NCBI GenBank assembly: GCA_945897955.1
Contig: CAMDGQ010000010.1
Coordinates: 1 to 64,000, forward strand
DNA length: 64,000 bases
From: Tepidiphilus sp. J10
GTDB taxonomy: Bacteria > Pseudomonadota > Gammaproteobacteria > Burkholderiales > Thiobacillaceae
Direction: 5' to 3'
A model generated the notes under the pieces. The model was not told the DNA's origin. It saw nothing but the letters and a program-made list of their open reading frames with translations, and searched no databases. The position numbers were made by a program, and so were the translations under genes. This document shows, in pieces, positions 57,603 to 64,000 of this stretch. How positions within the stretch are numbered: the stretch's first letter is position 1; every line of letters begins with the position of its first letter.

Positions 57603-58918
57603 GTTCGCCACCTAATGTTTCCTTCAGCGCGCAGGTCGACCTCGATCGCGGGCCGCACCGCGCCGCGCAACTGCTGCTTGCATCGCTGGCCGGCTTTCTG
57701 ATGCTGACGCTGGGCTGGATGTACTTTGCCAAGCTCGATATTTCGGTGCAGGCGGTCGGCAAGGTTGTTCCCTCCAGTCGAGTGCAAACCATCCAGAGCC
57801 TGGAAGGCGGCATTCTGCGCGCCATCGCGGTCAAGGAAGGGCAGGCAGTCAAGCGCGGCGAACTGCTCGGCTATGTCGAGAACCTGCAATACAACGCCGA
57901 ACTGGGTGAAGGCCGGCAGAACCAGCAGGCCTATGCCAGCGCAATTGCGCGACTCGATGCCGAATTGAGCGGTCGCGCCCCGGTTTTCGATGCACGCCTG
58001 CGCCAGCAGGCCCCCGGTCTGGTCGCCGAGCAGCGACAGTTATGGGAATCGCGCCAGCGCGAACTGCGAACCGGACTCGATGTGGTGCGCCAGCAGATCG
58101 CCCAGCGCAGGGAAGAGCTGAGCGAAGCGAATGCGCGGGTGCGGGCGCTGTTGCAGGTGCTGGAACCGGCGCGCGAAGCCTTGTCGATCGAAGAAAAGCT
58201 GCTTGCCCAGGGCGCCGGGGCGCGCGCCGATATGCTGCGTGCTCGCCAGGAAGTCAGCCGCCTGGAAGGTGAACTCGAATCCGCGCGCATCAATGTGCCG
58301 CGCGTGCAGGCCGGACTCGACGAAGCGCATTCGCGATTGGCCGAGCTGGGCGCCAGGCATCGCGCTGAAGGCAGTCGTGAGCGGGTCGAGATGGAAGCCA
58401 AGGCGGGCGTGGTGAAGGAGCAGATCACCGCCCAGGCTGATCGGGTCAACCGGCGTGAACTGCGCTCGCCGATGGACGGTATCGTGAATCGGCTGATCAT
58501 CAGTACCGAAGGCGCCATCGCCAAACCGGGCGAAACCATCCTGGAACTGGTGCCGGTTCAGGATTCCCTGCTGATCGCAGCGCGCGTCAGACCCTCCGAT
58601 ATCGCCTTCATCCGCCCCGGTCAGTATGCCAAGGTGCGCATCAGCGCCTACGATTCCTCGATCTTCGGCAGCCTGGACGGGAATGTGGTGCGCGTCGGCG
58701 CCGATGCGGTGGCGGATGAGAAAGACCCCAAATCCGAACCCTATTTCGAGGTCTATGTGGAAACCCGGCGCAACTATCTGGGCAAACCCGAGGAGCGTCT
58801 GACCATATCGCCCGGCATGACGGCCGACGCCAGCATCCATACCGGCAAGCGGACGGTGCTCGAATACCTGCTCAAGCCGGTCGTGAAAACGCTGGACAAG
58901 TCGCTGCGGGAACGCTGA
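57599..58918 (+). CDS. HlyD-family type I secretion periplasmic adaptor
   Basis: A 439-residue membrane fusion protein that connects the ABC exporter to the TolC channel. It has one transmembrane helix at about residues 20-42 (LLLASLAGFLMLTLGWMYF), a lipoyl-like half (GKVVPSSRVQTIQSLEGGIL), a long coiled-coil hairpin (about 100-290), and a C-terminal beta-barrel (RVRPSDIAFIRPGQYAKVRI). ATGA overlap with the exporter and TGATG overlap with the outer-membrane gene show one operon. Confidence 0.94.
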   Translation: MSSPPNVSFSAQVDLDRGPHRAAQLLLASLAGFLMLTLGWMYFAKLDISVQAVGKVVPSSRVQTIQSLEGGILRAIAVKEGQAVKRGELLGYVENLQYNAELGEGRQNQQAYASAIARLDAELSGRAPVFDARLRQQAPGLVAEQRQLWESRQRELRTGLDVVRQQIAQRREELSEANARVRALLQVLEPAREALSIEEKLLAQGAGARADMLRARQEVSRLEGELESARINVPRVQAGLDEAHSRLAELGARHRAEGSRERVEMEAKAGVVKEQITAQADRVNRRELRSPMDGIVNRLIISTEGAIAKPGETILELVPVQDSLLIAARVRPSDIAFIRPGQYAKVRISAYDSSIFGSLDGNVVRVGADAVADEKDPKSEPYFEVYVETRRNYLGKPEERLTISPGMTADASIHTGKRTVLEYLLKPVVKTLDKSLRER

Positions 58919-60237
58919 TGAACCGCTGCCCTGCTGCCTTGCACGCCGTCGCCTTGCTCATGCTGCTTGCGTCGTTGACTTCAACCGTGTCGGCGGATTC
59001 TCTGTCCGAGGCGATGCGTCAGGCCCTGCTGCGGCATCCGGACATCAGCTCGGGTGAGGCGCAGTTGAATGTCAGCGCGGAACGTCTGAAGCAGGCCAAA
59101 TCCAATTTCTATCCCACGCTGGGCCTGGATGGTGCCGCCAGTGATGCCCGCGACATCGACAGCGGTATAAGGCGCGAGCGCACCACCCGACGCGCGGATG
59201 TCTTTCTGCGCTGGAACCTGTTTCGCGGCCTGGGAGACCGGCAGGGCGAGCGCGTGGCCGAGTTCGACCGGAGCGCGGCCGACGCCGGGCTGGACGATGC
59301 GCGCGAGCAGGTCGCCCTGCAGGTGGTTCAGGCCTATCTCGACGTGCTGCGCCTGCGTCGCCAGCTGGCGCTGGATGATGCCTATGTTGCTGAACATCGG
59401 CGCCTTGCCGAGGATGTGCGCAAGCGTGTCGAGAAGGGGCGGGTTGCGCAGGCCGATCTGGAACAGGTGCGCGCCAGCCTGATCCAGGCGCGCTTGCGGC
59501 AATCACAGTTGCGTGGCCAGTTGCTTGGCGCGGAAGCGCGCTATCGCCTGCTGGTCGGCGCGGAAGCGGGAGATTTGACCGAACCGCTGATCGAAGATGA
59601 CGCAGTCAGTCCTGATCTGGAGGAATTGATGCGCCAGGTGCTGACCGGCAATCCGCGCGTGCGCGCTTTGCGACAGGGTGCGGCGGCGCGTGGCGAGGAG
59701 GTCGGGGTTGCGGCGGCGGGATTGATGCCGAGTTTCGATCTCGAATTGCGCAAACGCATGCTTTCCGAAATCGATCCGGTACCGCAAATTGACACCCGCC
59801 AGTCGGCGCAGATTCAGTTCAGCTATCAATTGCCGCTGGGCGGGGCCGGTTTCAGCCGCAAGCGCGAGGCGGCCGAGCGCAAACTCGCGGCTCAGGCAGG
59901 GGCCGACGCCGAGTTGCTGCGCGTGCGCGAGGAAGTCGTGCAACGCTGGTCGGCCTGGCGGGAAGCGCGAGCGATCGCCGCCGACCTGGAGGAAAGGGTT
60001 GCAGCAAGCGCTCGGGTGGTGGCGGCCTACGACCTGCAATTTGCCGCTGCCCGGCGCTCGTTGAATGACCTGATAGTCGCGCGCGGCGAACATCACCGCG
60101 CCGCCAGTGATCAACTCGAAAACCGGATGCAGCAGCTTGCCGGCGGCGCCCAGGTGCTGAGCCTGCTGGGGCGGCTTCGACAAACCGTGCTGGGAGAACG
60201 CGACGCCGAAGTCAGTTCAGACAGTCGCCAGCCTTGA
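58918..60237 (+). CDS. TolC-family outer-membrane protein (type I secretion)
   Basis: A 439-residue outer-membrane efflux protein. A signal peptide (cleavage near VSA-DS, residue 26) is followed by two OEP repeats: LSEAMRQALLRHPDISSGEAQ, and the second from about EELMRQVLTGNPRVRALRQG. It forms the outer channel of the adjacent secretion system. The ATG overlaps the adaptor stop. Its 3' end overlaps the convergent fmt gene by 26 bases. Confidence 0.93.
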   Translation: MNRCPAALHAVALLMLLASLTSTVSADSLSEAMRQALLRHPDISSGEAQLNVSAERLKQAKSNFYPTLGLDGAASDARDIDSGIRRERTTRRADVFLRWNLFRGLGDRQGERVAEFDRSAADAGLDDAREQVALQVVQAYLDVLRLRRQLALDDAYVAEHRRLAEDVRKRVEKGRVAQADLEQVRASLIQARLRQSQLRGQLLGAEARYRLLVGAEAGDLTEPLIEDDAVSPDLEELMRQVLTGNPRVRALRQGAAARGEEVGVAAAGLMPSFDLELRKRMLSEIDPVPQIDTRQSAQIQFSYQLPLGGAGFSRKREAAERKLAAQAGADAELLRVREEVVQRWSAWREARAIAADLEERVAASARVVAAYDLQFAAARRSLNDLIVARGEHHRAASDQLENRMQQLAGGAQVLSLLGRLRQTVLGERDAEVSSDSRQP

Positions 60238-61135
60238 GCGGGTGGCCGCTGATGAATGCGCTGATCGGCAACCGTCTGCCGCCCGCTTTCTGCACCTCCA
60301 TCACTTCGAGCGCACCTTCGCCGCAGGCGATTAACAGGCCGCCATCGGATATCGCCAGTATCCGTCCCGGCGCACCCGCGCCAGGCGCCGGCCGGGCCAG
60401 CCAGATTTTCAGCGGATTGCCTTCGAGCAGACCGAAAGCGCCAGGGAACGGGTTGAAGGCGCGAATCCTGCGATCGAGTTCCAGCGCCGGGCGGGTCCAG
60501 TCGAGCCGCGCTTCTTCCTTGCCGATCTTGGCCGCGTAGCAGGCCTGGGTGTCGTCCTGCGGCGCGGCGCTGACTGTGCCGGCTGCCAATTCGGGCAGCA
60601 GACGCACGATTTCGCGCGCGCCGAGTGCGGCCAAACGGTCATGCAGGCTGCCGGTGGTGTCGCTGTCGAGGATGGGCAGGACGGCGCGGGTCAGCATGGC
60701 GCCGGTATCGAGTCCCTTGTCCATTTGCATCAGAGTGATGCCGGTTTCGGTATCGCCCGCTTCAATGGCGCGGTGGATCGGCGCCGCCCCGCGCCAGCGT
60801 GGCAGCAGCGAGGCGTGAATGTTGACGCAGCCGAGGCGGGGCATGTCGAGAACGACTTGCGGCAGGATCAGGCCATAGGCGGCGACAATCATCACGTCGG
60901 CCCGCGTGTCCTGGATGATTTGGCGTGAGCTGTCGGTTTTCAGGTTCTCCGGCTGAGCGACCTGAAGGTGATGCGCCAGCGCGATTTCCTTCACCGGGCT
61001 CGCTTTCAGTTTCATGCCGCGTCCGGCCGGACGGTCGGGCTGGGTCAGCACAAGCGGGATGTCGTGGCCGGCATCGAGCAGCGCTTGCAGGGCCAGCGCG
61101 GCGAACTCCGGCGTGCCGGCGAAGATCAGGCGCAT
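60212..61135 (-). CDS. fmt: Methionyl-tRNA formyltransferase
   Basis: Formylates initiator Met-tRNA with 10-formyl-THF. The 307-residue protein begins [20 protein letters not shown]. The active-site segment is LGCVNIHASLLPRWRGAAPIHRAI, with the Asn-His-Asp triad completed by ETGITLMQMDKGLDTG. The C-terminal OB-like domain is present. The ATG at 61135 overlaps the def stop (TGATG); a GTG one codon earlier is also in frame. Confidence 0.97.
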   Translation of the reverse strand: MRLIFAGTPEFAALALQALLDAGHDIPLVLTQPDRPAGRGMKLKASPVKEIALAHHLQVAQPENLKTDSSRQIIQDTRADVMIVAAYGLILPQVVLDMPRLGCVNIHASLLPRWRGAAPIHRAIEAGDTETGITLMQMDKGLDTGAMLTRAVLPILDSDTTGSLHDRLAALGAREIVRLLPELAAGTVSAAPQDDTQACYAAKIGKEEARLDWTRPALELDRRIRAFNPFPGAFGLLEGNPLKIWLARPAPGAGAPGRILAISDGGLLIACGEGALEVMEVQKAGGRRLPISAFISGHPLKAGDCLN

Positions 61136-61638
61136 CACATCGCTTCCCGCGCCTGCTTGGTCAGCTTGTGCTTGATCCGCGCCTGTTTCAGGCGGGAAAG
61201 ATATTCCACAAATACCTTGCCATCGAGATGATCTATTTCATGCTGGATGCAGACCGCGAGCAGGCCCTGTGCGTCCAGTTCGAAGCTTTCGCCGGCAAGG
61301 TTGGTGGCTCTGACGCGGATATGTTCGGCGCGGGTGACCTTGTCGTAAACGCCAGGCACGGACAGGCAGCCTTCCTCGCGAACGGCTTCCCCTTCCTTGA
61401 GCAGGATCTGCGGGTTGATCAAGGTGAGCAGGCGGTTCTTGTCATCGCTGATATCGACCACCAGCATGCGGATATGTCGGTTGATCTGCGTGGCTGCAAG
61501 CCCGATGCCGGGCGCGGCATACATGGTTTCCGCCATGTCGGCGGCAAGCTGGCGGATTTCGTCGTTGACCTCTGCGACCGGTTTGGCGACGGTATGCAGG
61601 AGCGGATCGGGGTAATGCAGGATTTTCAGCAGGGCCAT
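61135..61638 (-). CDS. def: Peptide deformylase
   Basis: Metalloenzyme that removes the N-formyl group from new proteins. The 167-residue protein has the three conserved motifs: [19 protein letters not shown] with the metal-ligand cysteine, and QHEIDHLDG with the HExxH histidines. It is directly upstream of fmt and divergent from the LysM gene. Confidence 0.97.
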   Translation of the reverse strand: MALLKILHYPDPLLHTVAKPVAEVNDEIRQLAADMAETMYAAPGIGLAATQINRHIRMLVVDISDDKNRLLTLINPQILLKEGEAVREEGCLSVPGVYDKVTRAEHIRVRATNLAGESFELDAQGLLAVCIQHEIDHLDGKVFVEYLSRLKQARIKHKLTKQAREAM

Positions 61639-61760
61639 GTTCAGTGTCAGCGCTAAATTGAAGGCTCAATGTGGACAAAGTGGTTTAAGCTTTTCGGCGG
61701 CTGAATTATAACGGCGTCAAGTTTGGATACTTGTCGCCGCCATCCAGGAAGGGCAGGAAC

Positions 61761-62879
61761 ATGCGTACTCTCATATTGATCGCAGCTTTGGGTTTGAGTT
61801 CGGGCCTCGGCTTGTGGAATTCGGCGCGGGCCGACGAGATTCGTCTCAAGGAAAACGCGCCGGACCGCCATGTCGTGGTCAAGGGCGATACGCTTTGGGA
61901 TATCTCGGAGAAATTCCTCAAGGATCCCTGGAAATGGCCCGAGGTCTGGGGCTTCAACAAGGCCCAGATCAAGAACCCGCATCTGATTTATCCCGGCGAT
62001 GTCGTGCTGTTGACGATGGAGGGCGGCAAGCCGCGCCTGTCGTTGCAGGAAGGGCGCTTCAACGAGACGCTGAAACTGTCGCCCTCGATTCGCGGCGAAC
62101 CCATCGTCATCAAGGAAGCCGGCATCGCCGCCATTCCGGTTGCCGCCATCGCGGGTTTGCTGAGCAAGGGCGGCGTGGGCGATCCAGCCGACCTGGCAAA
62201 TGCTCCGATGATCCTCGGTTCGAGCGATGAACGCGTCATGTTCGGCGCGGGAGACAGCGTCTATGCCGGCAAGTCTGGGGGCGATGTCGTTGATTGGCGC
62301 GTCGTGCGCCTGGGCCAGGCGTTGAAGAATCCGAACGATCCTAAGGAAGTCCTGGCCTACGAAATGATTCATGTCGCCGATGCGCGCACCGAGAAGGCGG
62401 GCGACCCGCAACTAATCCGCATCCTGCGCACCGAGCAGGAAGTGCTGGAACGCGACCGTCTGGTGCCGGCCTGGAAGACCGAAGCGCCGCAATACATGCC
62501 GCACGCGCCGGCGCAACCGGTGGATGCCAGAGTCGTCGCCGCGCTTGGCGGTCCGGTTTATGCCGGCGCCTGGATGACGCTGGTGCTGGACAAGGGGGCG
62601 CGTGACGGAATCGAGGAAGGGCATGTTCTGGCCTTGTTCCGCCCGAGCCGTTCGATGGCGGATCCGAAATGCATCCGTGCCGACAAAATTGCCTTCCTGG
62701 CCGGCGGCGGACGCGGCCATGCCGAAGATTGCAAGCAGAATGGCAACGACAAGACCACCTTGCCGGAGACGCGCAACGGTCTCGCCTTCGTTTACCGCGT
62801 ATTCAACAAGGTCGCCTATGCGCTGGTGATGAAGACCATCGAGCCGGTGGCAGTGGGCGATCCGGCGCGCAATCCCTGA
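61761..62879 (+). CDS. LysM peptidoglycan-binding domain protein
   Basis: A 372-residue exported protein. The signal peptide is at residues 1 to about 24 (MRTLILIAALGLSSGLGLW, cleavage near ARA-DE), followed by a LysM domain at about residues 38-85 (HVVVKGDTLWDISEKFL to LIYPGDVVLL). The rest is a conserved but uncharacterised region. Genes of this type sit between def and dprA in many beta- and gammaproteobacteria. The ATG at 61761 is preceded by AAGGGCAGGAA. A longer frame from 61731 is possible but less likely. Confidence 0.92.
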   Translation: MRTLILIAALGLSSGLGLWNSARADEIRLKENAPDRHVVVKGDTLWDISEKFLKDPWKWPEVWGFNKAQIKNPHLIYPGDVVLLTMEGGKPRLSLQEGRFNETLKLSPSIRGEPIVIKEAGIAAIPVAAIAGLLSKGGVGDPADLANAPMILGSSDERVMFGAGDSVYAGKSGGDVVDWRVVRLGQALKNPNDPKEVLAYEMIHVADARTEKAGDPQLIRILRTEQEVLERDRLVPAWKTEAPQYMPHAPAQPVDARVVAALGGPVYAGAWMTLVLDKGARDGIEEGHVLALFRPSRSMADPKCIRADKIAFLAGGGRGHAEDCKQNGNDKTTLPETRNGLAFVYRVFNKVAYALVMKTIEPVAVGDPARNP

Positions 62880-64000
62880 GTGCAGGCGCTGCGACAACTC
62901 GCGCCGGACAAATTGACCGTACCCGCCGATGCCGTCGACTGGTTGACGCTCGAAGCCATTCCCGGTCTGGGGCCGGAATCGGCGCAGCGTCTGCTGCATG
63001 CGTTCGCCACGCCGGACAGCATCCTGGGAGCCTCCCACGCGCAACTGCAAGCCCTGGTCGGCCCGTCTCTGGCAAGCGCCATCACGCAAGGTGTTGCCGC
63101 CGACGCATTGCAGACCGGCCTTGATTGGCTGGCGCAGCCGGATAACCATCTGGTCACCTGGAACGATCCGGCCTATCCGGCCGCGTTGCGTGATCTGCCG
63201 GCGCCGCCAGCCTGGCTCTATGTCAAAGGCGATCCGGCCTGGCTGGCGCGGCCGATGCTGGCCATCGTCGGCAGTCGGCATGCCTCGCCGCAAGGCTTGC
63301 GCGATGCCGAAGCCTTCGCCCGCGCGTTGTCGGATGCCGGACTGACTATCGTCAGCGGTCTGGCGCTCGGTATAGATACTGCCGCGCATGGCGGTGGACT
63401 GGCTGGTCTGGCAAGCAGCGTGGCGGTGGTCGGAACCGGTCTGGATCGGGTCTATCCGGCGCGCAACAAGGCGTTGGCGCATCGACTCGCGGCGCAAGGC
63501 GCCATCGTGTCGGAGTTTTCAATCGGCACGCCGCCCAGGAGCGGCCACTTTCCGCGTCGAAACCGCATCATCAGTGGCTTGAGTCTGGGCGTGCTGGTGA
63601 TCGAGGCGGCGCTGGAAAGCGGTTCACTGATCACCGCAAGGCTGGCTGTGGAGCAGGGGCGCGAAGTCTTCGCGTTGCCGGGATCAATTCATTCCACCCT
63701 GGCAAAAGGTTGTCACAGACTGATCAAGCAGGGCGCAAAACTGGTCGAATCGGCGACCGATGTGCTGGAAGAACTTGGCCGGGTATTACCCGCAGCCTTG
63801 CCCGCAGACACTGAGTCCGGCCCGGCATCCGACGCTGACGATGCCGTGCTCGCGTTGCTTTCCGGCGGTCCGCTGGTTCTCGATCAACTGGCTGCCCGCC
63901 TTGGCTTGACGGTGGAGGATGTCTCGGTCAAGCTTCTTGCGGCCGAAATGCGGGGCGCTGTTGCCAAGCTGCCTGGCGGCCTTTACCAACGACTGTTCTG
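62880..64000 (+). CDS. dprA: DNA-processing protein DprA (ends at window edge)
   Basis: Loads RecA on incoming single-stranded DNA during natural transformation. The frame opens with a GTG at 62880, one base after the LysM stop, and reads about 373 residues. An N-terminal helix-hairpin-like region (LEAIPGLGPESAQRLL) comes first, then the Rossmann DprA core with IVGSRHASPQG, TIVSGLALGIDTAAH and the diagnostic SGHFPRRNRIISGLS. A C-terminal winged-helix (DLA1) domain ends YQRLF. The next two bases are TG at 63999-64000, so the stop is probably TGA, straddling the edge, and the gene is essentially complete. Confidence 0.95.
   Translation, partial: MQALRQLAPDKLTVPADAVDWLTLEAIPGLGPESAQRLLHAFATPDSILGASHAQLQALVGPSLASAITQGVAADALQTGLDWLAQPDNHLVTWNDPAYPAALRDLPAPPAWLYVKGDPAWLARPMLAIVGSRHASPQGLRDAEAFARALSDAGLTIVSGLALGIDTAAHGGGLAGLASSVAVVGTGLDRVYPARNKALAHRLAAQGAIVSEFSIGTPPRSGHFPRRNRIISGLSLGVLVIEAALESGSLITARLAVEQGREVFALPGSIHSTLAKGCHRLIKQGAKLVESATDVLEELGRVLPAALPADTESGPASDADDAVLALLSGGPLVLDQLAARLGLTVEDVSVKLLAAEMRGAVAKLPGGLYQRLF

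Noticed and set aside
55383-57611. Minus-strand open frame of 742 codons opposite the type I exporter
   Set aside because: His/Gln/Arg-rich translation with no domains, fully antisense to an ABC transporter with all its motifs intact.

Overview
The window looks like a chromosomal segment of a GC-rich betaproteobacterium, probably from the Nitrosomonadales/Rhodocyclales range. The evidence is the classical division and cell wall (dcw) gene order, a type A RNase P RNA, a yhdP-nit-tldD block, a cytochrome c4/engB/hemB block, a def-fmt pair divergent from a LysM gene and dprA, and several PEP-CTERM (exosortase A type) components. No tRNA, rRNA, CRISPR array or transposase gene was recognised. The taxonomic placement is inference from gene content.

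Layout. (1) 1-16558, minus strand: an almost gapless dcw operon in the order mraZ, rsmH, ftsL, ftsI, murE, murF, mraY, murD, ftsW, murG, murC, murB, ddlB, ftsQ, ftsA, with a recognisable sigma-70 promoter and MraZ boxes ahead of mraZ. ftsA runs off the left edge. (2) 16747-17142, minus: rnpB. (3) 17351-24286, plus: two tandem TPR proteins of PrsT type and a GT1-like glycosyltransferase. (4) 24393-26486, minus: a PEP-CTERM protein with a good sigma-54 promoter, and a hexapeptide-repeat acyltransferase. (5) 26738-29067, plus, visibly more AT-rich: a GT2-like glycosyltransferase and a MATE flippase/antiporter.

(6) 29080-39382 is the most unusual region. An N-acyl amino acid synthase-like enzyme (FeeM/PEP-CTERM-associated acyltransferase type), an E1/ThiF-like adenylating enzyme, a nitroreductase-like flavoprotein and a second GT1-like glycosyltransferase form a compact biosynthetic unit. 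Next to it are two LolC/E-type ABC permeases, a LolD/MacB-type ATPase fused to an FHA domain, a LolA-like periplasmic protein and a DUF1302-like outer-membrane beta-barrel with four SIDxLFG repeats. Together they could make a modified, glycosylated N-acyl amino acid lipid and deliver it to the outer membrane by a private Lol-like route. That function is inference.

(7) 39511-50380: a YcgR-like c-di-GMP receptor, hemB, engB, cytochrome c4, yhdP, a nitrilase-family amidase, tldD and lipA. (8) 50381-60237: an AT-rich 830-bp leader followed by a large type I secreted adhesin and its ABC transporter, HlyD-type adaptor and TolC-type outer-membrane protein. The adhesin starts with what appears to be a thioester domain (Cys53/Gln121), followed by six SdrD B-like domains and EF-hand-like calcium loops. 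Thioester domains are best known from Gram-positive adhesins. (9) 60212-64000: fmt and def (minus), then a LysM protein and dprA (plus), the last ending exactly at the window edge.

Taken together, the middle and right-hand parts suggest a biofilm or floc-forming lifestyle: PEP-CTERM proteins, exopolysaccharide-type enzymes, c-di-GMP sensing and a cell-surface adhesin. The exosortase itself is not in the window.
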